A stretch of 64,000 bases of DNA from Hyaloperonospora brassicae. Lineage: Eukaryota; Oomycota; Peronosporomycetes; Peronosporales; Peronosporaceae. The notes beneath the pieces were generated by a model. It was not told the DNA's origin, ran no database searches, and saw nothing but the letters and a program-made list of their open reading frames with translations. Position numbers and translations under genes: made by a program. Location of the stretch: positions 124,001 to 188,000 of the forward strand of contig CANTFL010001181.1 in NCBI GenBank assembly GCA_947650285.1, given 5' to 3'. Of the stretch, positions 8,858 to 19,595 are shown piece by piece (position 1 is the stretch's first letter; every line of letters starts with the position of its first letter).

Positions 8858-10648
8858 TTATCTGCGTTTCGAAGATGTTTGTCCTGCGTGTTCGGATTCT
8901 AGCTCCTTCCTCTCCAATTCCTTTAAGTAGTACTTGAACAAATACTCTACCTCATGCTTGTCTCTATGAACCGTCAGCACACGAACTATTTGGTCGACAC
9001 CAAATTTGATCTCGCCATAGTTGTAGAATTCAATATATCGTAGCCACTGCATAAAATCCATTCGGAAGTGGAACCAGGCTTCCTCGCCTACTCCGTCCGT
9101 TGGATCAACTCGTTTGTCTAATGCGAATGGCATCATGTGGTACACGTCTTCAGGGCTCAGTCCTGACGCCTTCCACGATTCAAATATAATTTTCTCCAAG
9201 TTACCTTGCGATCGTGTCAACATCCATTGCTGCATCGTGTCGACGCGCGACGTGTACTTGTCGAAGTTTCGAAGCCAATTGATAAAACCCGCTATATCGC
9301 GAATTCCTTGTCGTGCGCTCATCACCAGCTTAGCTATAGCCCTGTCCTTTAAATTTTTCGCTAAAGTCATGTCCGTCAGCAGCTGGCGTAGACCCACATC
9401 TTCCTCTAATCCCATTATACCAAAGGCATACAGTAGCCTCTGTACGGTCGTGTCCCTCCGTAGTTCATTCAGAACTTCCTCCCTCTTCGTCGCAGCTATG
9501 GCATCGTCACCAGGATTCGAAGCTATCGCATTTGCCATTTCCTCCCGCCGCTTGTCCATCCCGTCATCGCGAGAGAAAATAATCGAGCGATCCATGTACT
9601 CGTCAATGTAATCGAGCCACTCCTTAAATCTTCCGTAGAAAGTATCCAACGCCTCCTTACTTCGAGTGCCGGTCTCTCCAGGCACGACATCATCGTAAAT
9701 AGGCATCAGCTTGTAAACTTCCGCAGGGGACTTACCCGACTCTAGCCATACTTTGGTCACTTTCGGTCGAATCTTTGGGAAATCAGTGTACAAAAGTTTC
9801 TGCAATTTGTCAGCGCGTTCCGGCACAAGCGAAGTGGATACAAGCAATAGCTCTTCGGGGTCTCTGAACTCAAACAGCACCTTGGCTACCAAGTGGAATT
9901 GATTTGGTCCATGGACCATGTCAAAATACGCAATATACTCCACGATACTGTCATAAATTTTGGGCCACGACTTTGCCGCTCCGACATCACCGCTGAGCTT
10001 TTCCAATGTTCCGATTGGCATCATGTGGTAGGCCTTTTTAGGGCTTATCCACGCCTTCTTCCACAGAGGAAACATCACCTTCGAACCAAATCTATCGAAC
10101 ATCACTCTTTGCAGGTCGATGGCACGATCTTTCATACCTTCTTCGTCATGGAGCCAACGGAGAAATTTCACTAGCCGCTGTTTATCCCCGCCAACACTTT
10201 CCAGCAGATGCTCAATGACAACAGTGTCAACAAGACGGCTGGAGCGTTTATTATGCTCGTCAACAAACATGATCCAATACTTGAGCTTGTCGTTGACCAC
10301 TTTCGATTCCCGCGTCGCTTTTACCTCAATTTGCTCGAGGACTTTCAGTGGGTGCAAATTCGGCGGCAGATGCGGAAGCGCTGCGTCGATTTTACAGATC
10401 TCGTCGATTGCAGCTAGCACAGTGCTTTTCCACTCCGCCCTCTCCTCGTCCTTCCAGAGCTCGAGGTCGATCACTTTGTCCGTAACGTCGTGTGACTTCG
10501 GGAGGCTTTGCGCGGAGGATGCATTCGTCGTGTCACGAGAAGACACAGTGACTAAGTCAAGGGCAGGACCATAAGTGTGGGCGCTGGCAGCAGTGGTCGG
10601 GGCAACACTCCTCAATTGGAAGATGACGCAGACGGTGGCCAAGCGCAT
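8858..10648 (-). CDS. Secreted effector candidate with EER motif and LWY-type repeats
   Basis: The product is 596 aa from the ATG at 10648; upstream in-frame sequence has no ATG. The first roughly 23 residues (hydrophobic core LATVCVIFQL, then AASA) resemble a signal peptide. A DEER motif lies at 67-70, the position of EER in RXLR effectors, but no clear RXLR precedes it. Three modules carry SPxxxYxMP-like motifs: SPKKAYHMMP at 202-211, SPAEVYKLMP at 307-316 and SPEDVYHMMP at 498-507. Each is followed by a W-x-x-Y/W-x-x-Y/F segment, the layout of LWY repeats that build rod-like oomycete effectors. Such proteins are secreted and act inside host plant cells; the target here is unknown. The gene is isolated in repeat-rich DNA, as effectors often are. 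No introns. Confidence 0.62.
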   Translation of the reverse strand: MRLATVCVIFQLRSVAPTTAASAHTYGPALDLVTVSSRDTTNASSAQSLPKSHDVTDKVIDLELWKDEERAEWKSTVLAAIDEICKIDAALPHLPPNLHPLKVLEQIEVKATRESKVVNDKLKYWIMFVDEHNKRSSRLVDTVVIEHLLESVGGDKQRLVKFLRWLHDEEGMKDRAIDLQRVMFDRFGSKVMFPLWKKAWISPKKAYHMMPIGTLEKLSGDVGAAKSWPKIYDSIVEYIAYFDMVHGPNQFHLVAKVLFEFRDPEELLLVSTSLVPERADKLQKLLYTDFPKIRPKVTKVWLESGKSPAEVYKLMPIYDDVVPGETGTRSKEALDTFYGRFKEWLDYIDEYMDRSIIFSRDDGMDKRREEMANAIASNPGDDAIAATKREEVLNELRRDTTVQRLLYAFGIMGLEEDVGLRQLLTDMTLAKNLKDRAIAKLVMSARQGIRDIAGFINWLRNFDKYTSRVDTMQQWMLTRSQGNLEKIIFESWKASGLSPEDVYHMMPFALDKRVDPTDGVGEEAWFHFRMDFMQWLRYIEFYNYGEIKFGVDQIVRVLTVHRDKHEVEYLFKYYLKELERKELESEHAGQTSSKRR

Positions 10649-12989
10649 GATGACCACAGAGCACTTTGCGGAGTGAGAGAAGCCAGCTGCAAAACCTATT
10701 TGTCGGACCACGTGAGCCACCCAATCGTCGACCAGCTCTTGACCTTGCGAGACCTGGTCTCTGTGCAACTCGCCAGCACCCAGATCTGGTCTTGTACTAC
10801 TTCAAGTAGTCAGAGAATGGACATCGCCGTATTGTGTGAATAAAGCCAGGCCTCGACTCCAAGGTGCCCGCTATGTTGGCGTCGACTTTTGCTGCCAGTC
10901 ATGCCTGTGATCAGTGTATGCTTGTGTGATCAATATACCGGGACAAGCGCTTCTACCACTTCGGAGCGCATGAGCTCTTCGCCAAAAGCGACAATCTTGC
11001 GTACAACAGCGACAGAGCAGATCCACTGCACTGAACCCAACTATGCTTCCCACTTCAACAAAGGGCTGCACTTTCCCACTTCGATCGTTTTTTAGGCACA
11101 GCGCCACCATCCTGCGTTCAGAAGGCGGGCACGTGTAGCCAGCAAGACGAGCGAGGGAAGACTTGTCGAGATGCAAGCTAGAATGCACGCACAATGGGGG
11201 GCAAACGTGAATACAGTCAGCAAGGATCCACAGCTGTACTGCACAGAACAGGCGCAGGCTCGCATGGAGAGACCAATCCGAGGCAAAGTCTATCGTAGAA
11301 TTGCTGCGATGTTGCGTCCACCTAATTTCAGAGACGCCAAGTTTGATTGAAACGCTCTGAAGTCAAGCGAGTGCAATTGCGGAGCCGAAGACAATATGTC
11401 TTCTGCCGCTCGGAAAACAAATGTCACTGAGACAGATGATTCCCTCGGTTGATGGCCACTGATGGGTCCGATGACGCGCGAGCAGCAACTGTCTCACGAA
11501 AGCCAGCGGCGTTTCGGCACGACGAAAGCCTCGAGACGCTTGTGAACGCGACGTGGTCCAGGGGCACCTGTCAAAGAGGTACGAATGGCCCCCAAAGCTT
11601 TGATCGGTAAATGGCAGTGTCCAAATTTGCCACTTTCGCAGGAGTGGACAGTTCGCGCGTGCTGTTTGACCATTGCTCGTCGCGAAAAGATACGGTAGAA
11701 ACCTGGAGGAGTGTAAAGGAGCAGACCATTCATACAGGCCCTGCTACAGTCGTACAACCATGATCATGTAGTAAACGATGTCCCGAACCTCAAGTGTATC
11801 ACGCCGACAGAGCGAGAAGCTCACAGTAGTAGATCCTTACTACGTAAAGCAATCGCGTTCTATCTTCAGTTTCAATAGATTGAACACGCTTGCTTGGCGT
11901 AGCAAGGATGTGCATGGATCGCATCAAGTTCGCCACCCGCCTCGATCGAACATACTCACACGATCAATAGAATGTTCACGATGTAAGCGCGCCTCCATCG
12001 AGACGGACGAGACGGTGGTGAAAGTATCGCCTTTCGTAGCGCCAGCTGCTTCGTCGACAACGTGTTCAGATCCCCTTTGACGTTTGCGATCTTGCAACGA
12101 TCGACCCGATGATTAAACAGTACGTTACCAGCTGAAACGCGCCGCACTTTGCAATGCGTTCATAGCGTATACGATTCCGTCCAACTGATCCTGACATTGG
12201 AGTCAATATCGCTATGCTGAGCGACTGGTAGCGTCGTTGGAGGTGCAACAGCAATCTCCTTCGTTGCCATGGTCGATGAGCTTCGACTGGAAGCGAAAGC
12301 GATGGAGCTCGCTCGCTATAGGATAGAACGAGTGTATTGTGGTAGGACTGAGTAGATCATCCAGAACTCGCATGTGCACTGGAAGCAGTTGAGGGGAAGA
12401 GTTAACGCATCGAACACTTCTTCTAGCGCAGGTTTACTTACCTAGCAGCAAACACATTGAATCGACAGGGTTGGTGCACGGCTGACGAGATATATGCCTT
12501 TTGTATCGCATGCCGTAGCGGCGAAAGGTAGGGGTGATAGAGACGGGATACGACATGCACGTTTTCGCAAGAGAGGCGCGCGTTCATAGCAGCCACTTCC
12601 ACGGTGGTCGCAATAAGTATTCGCGTGCACTTTGTTGAGGCATATCAACCGTCGCACGGTATCCTACGCCACAACAACGAAGAGCAAGTGCATTGCATAG
12701 TAAGACATACGCAAGAATCGAGCAGAAGCAAAACGCGCTGTCATCCAGCGATATCGTTCGCAGGACAGATACACCAGCGTCTTCGTTTGTCATGATTATC
12801 TCGGCATCTTGCGATACGCGGTCCTCGGCGATCAGAGCCTTTATCTTTGACATGCAGCCTAGAATGGACTCAAGCACTTGTATGGCAAATGCGTGTGAAC
12901 ACGAGCCCAGCAACATCTCAATCCCGGCCGGTACCAACAACGCCTCCGTTTACTTGCCTTGCATCACCAGATGAAATGGCATACATATG
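10649..12989. other. Gene-poor spacer between effector candidate and housekeeping block
   Basis: About 2.3 kb with only short unconnected frames on both strands. I see no recognisable protein family, RNA gene or repeat. Confidence 0.6.
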
Positions 12990-14576
12990 TCAGGGGTGCA
13001 AATCGTCGACATGTGTGGCACATCTGCGCGACGCTTTGGAACTGAGCTGCCTCTTTGCACATTGTGCGATCGCGAGCATCTCAGTCACGGATGTGACCTT
13101 CTCGCGAGGCTTTCCAGCGACTTGACCGCGGCGGGTCTCTTCAGCGCAAAGACGTGCATAGTCAGCCCACCCGACGAGCTGCTTGTCCGGATCGCGCTGT
13201 GCAACGAGCATCTTAACAGCCTCTACTCCACCCAAATTGTCACCGGCGTTGTCGTCGCTATGAAGGAAGTTTCCAGCAGCAAAGTCTATCATCATGCACC
13301 CTACCGTCTCCCGTGCATCGACAATATTGCTGCCGATAATACCAGTGGGACCACGCTTCACCCAGCCGGCACAATACAAGCCCACAACAGGCTTCTTCTC
13401 GCCGCTGCTCAGTGTCGACACAACTCGGCCTCGCTCGTTCAAAACCACATGGCGACGGCTGTCAAATGGCACATCGGGCTCAATCGGCAGTGACTTGTAT
13501 CCGATACTGCGCAACACAAGACTGCATGGAATGTCTTCATAGGATCCTGTGCCTACGGCGCGCTGCTGGTTCGGCTCGCCCTCCAGCTTCGTGCTCTCCA
13601 AACGAATGGCTTTCACTCGTGACGGGTCGTGCTCGTCGGCAAGGATTTCTCGCGGCAAGCTCAAAAACTTGAGTTGCACAACACGCTTGGCGTCGCCCGT
13701 GCGCTCAAAGCGGTCTGCGGCCTTGCGCAGCAGGTCGTGCATGCGTTGGCGAGCGCGCTGGCCTTGGATTTCCTGCTGGGACGCAGGCGTCAGGCTGCGC
13801 TCGAGCTCCTTGGGGTCCACCACACACGCAACATTGTCCAGCTTGGTCAGCTCGCGGATCTCCTTGCTCGTGAACGCCGCCTGCGCGCTCCCTCGTCGTC
13901 CGACCACCACCACCTTCTTGATGCTGCTGTGGCCGAGCGCCCTCGCCGCGTGCGCTGCAATGTCCGTCGTCGCCAGTTCGTCGACGTTCTTTGTGAGGAG
14001 GCGGGCACAATCCAGCGCGACGTTGCCCTGGCCAATGATCACTGCTGTCTCCGTCTGCGCCAACGTCAGCGCCAGTTGCCCGCACGCGGGGTGGCCATTG
14101 TACCAGTTCACGAACGCACGCGCGGCCAGAACGCCCTGCAGCTGCTCCCCTGGTATGCCCAGCTCGACGTCTTGGGCCGCTCCGTAGGCCAGTACCACTG
14201 CGTGATAGTGGCGCTGCAGCTCCGCGAGCGTCACGTCTTTGCCCACGCACACGTTCCCCAGAAAGCAAACGCGGTCGTCGCCAGCCACGCGGTCGAAATC
14301 GGTCGTGACGCTCTTTACTTCCGGATGGTCCGGTGCAACGCCCGAGCGCACGAGCCCGAACGGCGTCGGCAACGCCTCGAGCATATCCACGCGCACGCCG
14401 GCGTGTTGCTTCAGCAGGTACTTCGTCACGTAGAAACCAGCGGGTCCTGACCCGACGACGCACACACGACGAAGAGGAGCGTCGGCCGCAGCGGCTGATT
14501 GGCAGAAGCGACGCGCGGGACGGGCGCCGGTCCTGGGCAGACGACGCACCGAGTGGTGCGCCCAGCGGCTCAGCAT
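12990..14576 (-). CDS. FDXR: Mitochondrial NADPH:adrenodoxin/ferredoxin oxidoreductase
   Basis: The 528-aa product starts at the ATG at 14576. Residues 1-30 are rich in Arg with no acids, a typical mitochondrial presequence. The FAD-binding motif VGSGPAGFY follows (about 39-47), then the NADP-binding stretch IGQGNVALDCAR and the C-terminal GWVKRGPTGIIGSNIVDARET-like signature, here at about 425-445, which completes the FAD site. The enzyme passes electrons from NADPH through FAD to mitochondrial ferredoxin for Fe-S cluster assembly and heme A synthesis. Length fits the family (about 490-530). No introns are needed. It diverges from the myosin gene 668 bp away. A broken partial copy of its first third lies at 58575-59533. 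Confidence 0.93.
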   Translation of the reverse strand: MLSRWAHHSVRRLPRTGARPARRFCQSAAAADAPLRRVCVVGSGPAGFYVTKYLLKQHAGVRVDMLEALPTPFGLVRSGVAPDHPEVKSVTTDFDRVAGDDRVCFLGNVCVGKDVTLAELQRHYHAVVLAYGAAQDVELGIPGEQLQGVLAARAFVNWYNGHPACGQLALTLAQTETAVIIGQGNVALDCARLLTKNVDELATTDIAAHAARALGHSSIKKVVVVGRRGSAQAAFTSKEIRELTKLDNVACVVDPKELERSLTPASQQEIQGQRARQRMHDLLRKAADRFERTGDAKRVVQLKFLSLPREILADEHDPSRVKAIRLESTKLEGEPNQQRAVGTGSYEDIPCSLVLRSIGYKSLPIEPDVPFDSRRHVVLNERGRVVSTLSSGEKKPVVGLYCAGWVKRGPTGIIGSNIVDARETVGCMMIDFAAGNFLHSDDNAGDNLGGVEAVKMLVAQRDPDKQLVGWADYARLCAEETRRGQVAGKPREKVTSVTEMLAIAQCAKRQLSSKASRRCATHVDDLHP

Positions 14577-15244
14577 GGTGTTGTGCGTGGCGGCGGGGGC
14601 GAGAGCACGTACCGGTAGGCTGTAGTGTAGTGGAGGGCCGGACCAGTATGTAATATGGCAGGTTCGCCGGCCTCCCAATAAATCATGTTCGTTGCAGAAA
14701 AAGAGCCGTGGTAAACAGGTTGCCTTTCACTGCATGTCGCAGCGCAATGGCCTCCATGGTCAAGCGCCACGTGCGGCAGCCGGATACGCGTCGCGCGCTT
14801 TCGCACGCACGGCACGCCATGTCAATGGACTAGCGACATGCGAGGCGTCTAGCCGATCCGATCAAAGAGCGAGCGCCGCCGGCTGTCGACGGCCGATCAA
14901 GCAGGTCTCTGCTTGAGGTTGGCGCTCTAATCCTCTCGCACGCAGCTGCGTGGCTCGGCTCTGGCCGCGCCAGCTGGTTGCTCGATCAGAGTCGGCAGCC
15001 AAACCTCCAGTGCACGCGTTGCCACTTGGCCGGTCACTTGATCTACCGGTATCAACGCGCCCGCACGGCCTTGGCATTCCGCATTCGTCGCGCGCGCGCA
15101 CTCGCTCGCCCCTCCCCCTCGTTTCCCTTTCCCTTTCCCTTTCCTTTTCCCTTTCCCTTTCCTTTTCCTTTTCCCCCTCTGCTTGCCCGACTGTGCGTTG
15201 CCTGGCCGAACCCCCCTCTGCGTTTTCGTGCGCCGAGACACACC
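14577..15244. promoter_or_regulatory. Divergent intergenic region with CCCTTT tract upstream of myosin
   Basis: 668 bp between the divergent reductase and myosin starts, probably carrying both promoters. A near-perfect (TTTCCC)n pyrimidine tract occupies about 15122-15177 and a C-rich stretch precedes the myosin ATG. The tract could be 5' UTR or promoter; no TATA-like element is obvious. Confidence 0.5.
15122..15177. repeat. TTTCCC-unit pyrimidine tract
   Basis: Tandem TTTCCC/CCTTTT units about 70-120 bp before the myosin start codon. Probably a 5' UTR or promoter pyrimidine tract; the strand and unit do not match an oomycete telomere repeat. Confidence 0.85.
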
Positions 15245-18200
15245 ATGAGCGACCTGCAGATGGTCACCGGGGCCAAGTGCTTTGTCCCCGACGAGACGCA
15301 CGTGTGGCTGGCCGCGCAAGTCCTGCGCGACGAGAACTCGGGCGACGGCAAGACGCGCAAGATCTACTGCACCGTGGAGCTCCCGGACGGCGGGACGGAA
15401 GAGCGCTGCGTGGACATGCTGGCCAAGAAGACCAAGGCGCTGCTGGCCGTGCACGAGCTCGAGACGCTGCCGTACCAGAACGAGCACGTGGGCCCCGAGG
15501 GCATTGAAGACATGATTACGCTCAATTACCTGCACGAGGCTGCGATTCTGTTTAACATTAAAAAGCGCTTTTTGTGCGAGCTCCCGTATACGTACACCGG
15601 CGACATTTGCATCGCCATTAACCCGTACAAGTGGCTCCCCGAGCTCTACGCCGAGGAGCAGCACCGACGGTACTTGCACCAGCCCAAGGAAGAGCTCCCG
15701 CCGCACGTGTACGCGACGTCGGTCGCGGCCTACGACAACATGCGGCGCTCGGAGTGGAACCAGTCGATCCTCGTGAGCGGCGAGTCGGGCGCGGGCAAGA
15801 CCGAGACGACCAAGATCCTCATGAACCACCTCGCGACGATCGCGGGCGGCATGAACAACTCGACGATCAAGCGCATCATCGAAGTGAACCCGCTACTCGA
15901 GTCGTTTGGCAACGCTAAGACCGTCCGGAACGACAACTCGAGTCGCTTTGGCAAGTTCACGCAGCTCCAGTTTGACCAGCAGGGCACGCTCGTGGGCGCC
16001 AAGTGCCGCACGTACCTCTTGGAGAAGACGCGCGTGATCCAGCACGAAGCGCCCGAGCGCAACTACCACATTTTTTACCAGCTCTTGGACTCGCCCGCCA
16101 TGGCGGCGGAGCTCCAGCTCGACGCGACCAAACACTATGTCTACACGGGCAACAACACGGCGCAAAAGATTGAGGGGCTGTCGGACGAAAAGCACTTTGG
16201 CAAGACGCGCGAAGCGCTGGCGCTCGTAGGGCTCTCGCACGAAGAGCAGCAGCCGCTGTTTGAAGTGCTGGCGGGAGTGCTGCACCTGGGCGAAGTACAG
16301 CTGCAGTCGGACGCGTCGGACGATGAGAAGTCGAACATCGCCGAAGGCGATCGCGGCGCGAGCTCGGCGACCGAGATGCTGGGCGTCACGTGGGCAGCAC
16401 TGGAGACTGCGCTGTGTTCGCGGACCATGCGCGCGGTGAACGACGTGTACAGTGTGCCGCTGAAGAAAGAGCTGGCGATGAACTGCCGTGACGCGCTGGC
16501 GAAGGCTATCTACTCGAACGTGTTTGACTGGCTCGTGACGACGATCAATCACTCGCTTGCGGACGATAAGAACATGGCGAACCACGTCGGTGTGCTGGAC
16601 ATTTTCGGGTTCGAGCACTTTAAGCACAACTCGTTCGAGCAGTTCTGCATCAATTATGCAAACGAGAAGCTCCAGCAGAAGTTTACGCAGGATGTGTTCA
16701 AGACTGTGCAGATTGAGTACGAGGAAGAAGGGATTGTGTGGGACCATATCGAGTACGCGGACAACCAGGACGTGTTGACCGTGATTGAGTCGCGCATGGG
16801 TATTATTTCCTTGTTGAACGAAGAGGTGATGCGACCGAAAGGTAGCGAGGAGTCGTTCATGTCCAAGGTGACATCGCTGCACAAGGATGACATGACGCAC
16901 GTCATTGAGTTCCCTCGCACGTCTCGTACCGAGTTCCTCATCAAGCACTATGCCGCGCCAGTCATGTATGATTCGGTGGGCTTTCTGGAGAAACACAAGG
17001 ACTCGCTGCTGCCTGACCTCTCTGAGCTCATGCGCGGTTCGTCAAAGCCATTCATCGCAGAGCTTTTCGAACCAAAGCCGGAGCCCACGTCCGCTGCTCC
17101 TGATGCGTCGGGCACTCGCCGAAAGCGCGGCGGTGCGTTGTCCATCACGACCGTCGGTACTCAGTTCAAAGAGAGTCTGACAGAGTTGATGGCGACGATC
17201 AACTCTACCCAAGTTCACTACGTGCGATGCATCAAGCCCAACCCGATCAAGAGCTCTTCTGTCATGGACCAGTCTATGGTGGTGTCCCAACTGCGATGCG
17301 CTGGTGTGATTGAAGCCATTCGTATCTCACGTGCAGCGTACCCGAATCGGTTGCAGCATACGGAGATTCTGGACAAGTTTTGGCTGTTTGTGCCAAGCGG
17401 CGGTAACACGCCGGTCGAAAAGTGTCAACTGCTCATGGACAAGCTGAAAATAGAGTCCCCAGTGCAGTATCAGATGGGTAAGACCCGGGTGTACTTCCAG
17501 TTGGGAGTGCTGGAAGAGCTCGAAGACCGTCGCAAGAAATTTCTGGATGCCAAGGCCACGTACCTGCAGACTGTCATGATTGGCTTCACGCAGCGCATCA
17601 AGTACCTTCGTCAACTGGCTGCGATCATCAAGCTCCAATCAGTAATCCGATGCGTGATTGCGATGCGAAGGTACAACACGTTTATGCATGGCCACATTCT
17701 GATGCAGGCTCACTGGCGAGGTTATCAAGGCCGAAAGATTGCGGCAGAAGTCAAGAGCAACCACTACGCTGTCATCATCCAGCGTTATGTGCGCGGCTTT
17801 GTGAAGCGTCACCGTTACGTCAACATGCGTATGATGGTTATTCGCGTTCAAGCCTTGGTTCGTATGATGATCCAGAGGCCGAAGTACCTTGCCGCGCTCG
17901 AGGAGAAACGTCGTGAGGCTGACATGGCGTATCAACTAAACAAGTTGAAGGCCGCTCTGCAAGAAGAGCAGGAAAGGAATGTCCAGTTGCAACGTCGCAG
18001 TAGTGTGACGACGGCGGACACGACTGCTGCCTCGAGCGTGGTGATGGCCGACGCCGGTGGCATGATCGAGACTCTGACGGATGAGAACAAGAAGTTGCGC
18101 GAAAAGAATGGAGAAATGAAGATTGCAATGAAGAGTCTGAAGGTCGAGATTGAGAAGTTCAAGAGCGACAAGGAGTTCTCGTCGGCTGGCAACCACGTGA

Positions 18201-19012
18201 AGCTTCGTCAACTGCAAGACACGGTGCGCGAGAAAGACAAGAAGATCCAAATGCTTGAGGCCGACAACAAGAAGCTGGTGGAGCAGCTCGCAAAGATCTA
18301 CGTGGACGGTGTGCCGGAGAAGAAGTCGACGCAGAAGAAGTCGATCTTCCGCACGCTAGGGTCCAAGAAGGAGAAGAAGCCTCGCGAGACCGTGCTTATG
18401 GACTCACTCACTGGGTCGGATGACCTGAACAGCCGTTCATCAGAGACGCGTCAGTCAGAGCGCCATTTCCCTCGCATGCCGACCATGAACGTCGGCACTC
18501 GCTTCTGGAACTCGAACAAGAAGGGTAGCAACAGCGACGGCTTTGACGTTTCAGAGGTCGATGGTGAGGACAGTCCGACGGACAGCTCTGCGCGCAACAC
18601 GATCGTCAAGAGCGTGGAGGTGGGCGTAACGGGGGCCATGTCGAGTCTGAAGGGTCGTATGTCGGTCGTGAAGGGCATGTACGATTCTCGAAGCAAGCGC
18701 ACGAACAGCAAGCCCGAGGAGACTGCGGGCACGAGTGAGAGCGTCCCGTCCGCGACGGTCAGTACCTCGAGTAGTGCGAAAGTGAAGCCGCCTCCGGCAA
18801 AGCCAGCCGATCGCCCTGTGCGCGAGTCGTTCAACCTGGACGCGCTGCCCGAGGTGTCGCTGCCCGTCGGCTGGGAGGCCAAGGTGTCCCGCTCAACGGG
18901 TCGCGTGTACTATGTGAACCGAAAGCTGGGCAAGTCGCAGTTCGAGCGCCCGACGCTCGCGTCGGTGAAGGCCCAGAAGCTGGCGCGCCAGAAGTCGGCA
19001 AGCGGACAGTAA
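15245..19012 (+). CDS. Unconventional myosin with IQ motifs, coiled coil and C-terminal WW domain
   Basis: The product is 1255 aa, uninterrupted by introns. The ATG at 15245 is preferred because the frame upstream only translates a CCCTTT repeat. The motor head has the P-loop GESGAGKT at 179-186, switch I NDNSSRFGKF at 229-238 and switch II DIFGFEHF from about 452. The actin-binding and converter regions end near 770. Four or five IQ-like motifs (about 785-885) would bind calmodulin-type light chains, then a coiled coil (about 890-1020) and a Ser-rich linker. A WW domain (about 1205-1238, GWEAKVSRSTGRVYYVN) closes the protein and should bind Pro-rich partners. The gene encodes an actin motor for intracellular transport; the class is uncertain, but WW-tailed myosins are known from oomycetes. 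Confidence 0.93.
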   Translation: MSDLQMVTGAKCFVPDETHVWLAAQVLRDENSGDGKTRKIYCTVELPDGGTEERCVDMLAKKTKALLAVHELETLPYQNEHVGPEGIEDMITLNYLHEAAILFNIKKRFLCELPYTYTGDICIAINPYKWLPELYAEEQHRRYLHQPKEELPPHVYATSVAAYDNMRRSEWNQSILVSGESGAGKTETTKILMNHLATIAGGMNNSTIKRIIEVNPLLESFGNAKTVRNDNSSRFGKFTQLQFDQQGTLVGAKCRTYLLEKTRVIQHEAPERNYHIFYQLLDSPAMAAELQLDATKHYVYTGNNTAQKIEGLSDEKHFGKTREALALVGLSHEEQQPLFEVLAGVLHLGEVQLQSDASDDEKSNIAEGDRGASSATEMLGVTWAALETALCSRTMRAVNDVYSVPLKKELAMNCRDALAKAIYSNVFDWLVTTINHSLADDKNMANHVGVLDIFGFEHFKHNSFEQFCINYANEKLQQKFTQDVFKTVQIEYEEEGIVWDHIEYADNQDVLTVIESRMGIISLLNEEVMRPKGSEESFMSKVTSLHKDDMTHVIEFPRTSRTEFLIKHYAAPVMYDSVGFLEKHKDSLLPDLSELMRGSSKPFIAELFEPKPEPTSAAPDASGTRRKRGGALSITTVGTQFKESLTELMATINSTQVHYVRCIKPNPIKSSSVMDQSMVVSQLRCAGVIEAIRISRAAYPNRLQHTEILDKFWLFVPSGGNTPVEKCQLLMDKLKIESPVQYQMGKTRVYFQLGVLEELEDRRKKFLDAKATYLQTVMIGFTQRIKYLRQLAAIIKLQSVIRCVIAMRRYNTFMHGHILMQAHWRGYQGRKIAAEVKSNHYAVIIQRYVRGFVKRHRYVNMRMMVIRVQALVRMMIQRPKYLAALEEKRREADMAYQLNKLKAALQEEQERNVQLQRRSSVTTADTTAASSVVMADAGGMIETLTDENKKLREKNGEMKIAMKSLKVEIEKFKSDKEFSSAGNHVKLRQLQDTVREKDKKIQMLEADNKKLVEQLAKIYVDGVPEKKSTQKKSIFRTLGSKKEKKPRETVLMDSLTGSDDLNSRSSETRQSERHFPRMPTMNVGTRFWNSNKKGSNSDGFDVSEVDGEDSPTDSSARNTIVKSVEVGVTGAMSSLKGRMSVVKGMYDSRSKRTNSKPEETAGTSESVPSATVSTSSSAKVKPPPAKPADRPVRESFNLDALPEVSLPVGWEAKVSRSTGRVYYVNRKLGKSQFERPTLASVKAQKLARQKSASGQ

Positions 19013-19399
19013 GTAGTAGACCAGGCGGCGATGCTGTGACGACAGCCCGACGTCAAACGTGGTGCCGCATAGACGCTTTGCAACGCGTGATATCCCTCTT
19101 TTAAAACTAGTGTTGTTGTCCTGGAGAATAAACATGTATCAACTTTGTGTAGACCCACTCGGCCGTATCCCGCGGCGCGAAGCTGTAGGCAGCGGGTCGA
19201 CGACCACTGACCGGCACGTCATGACGTGGAAGGTCCCGAACGGCGTGTCAACTGAACAAACGAGTGCAACGACAGTATCTATTGAGGGGACACGTATCGA
19301 CTATCGACTGCCTACGCGGCTTTGCCGACTGACTCGCTCTCGTCTTCTCACTCTTTGCCTTCCTATCTGTCGACAAAGCAGCGGTGGGTCGTATAGCAG

Positions 19400-19454
<55 letters not shown>

Positions 19455-19595
19455 AAGAGAGAGAGCGACGCAGCTCTCTCGACCACACGGGTCCTCTCGA
19501 CATGGCGTTAAATATTAGGTGCGCGTAGGTAGACTGGCCTTCCATCGGCGCCTCCTCGCGCTACGCTGTCACGTGAGCCTCTTGCGTTGCGTCTC
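19013..19595. other. Convergent intergenic region with GA microsatellite
   Basis: 583 bp between the 3' ends of the myosin and the coiled-coil gene. A (GA)n tract with GAAA interruptions spans about 19400-19467. No gene is seen. Confidence 0.6.
19400..19467. repeat. GA microsatellite
   Basis: (GA)n with GAAA interruptions in the region between the convergent myosin and coiled-coil genes. Confidence 0.9.

Noticed and set aside
13629..14450. 273-codon plus-strand frame opposite the ferredoxin reductase gene
   Set aside because: It is the antisense of a GC-rich, clearly conserved gene; its Arg/His-rich product has no family features.
15122..15177. TTTCCC tract as an interstitial telomere
   Set aside because: The unit is not a known oomycete telomere repeat (TTTAGGG) and it lies in a promoter position.
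15893..16996. 367-codon minus-strand frame opposite the myosin motor
   Set aside because: Antisense shadow of the conserved motor domain; codon bias in the myosin removes stops on the other strand.
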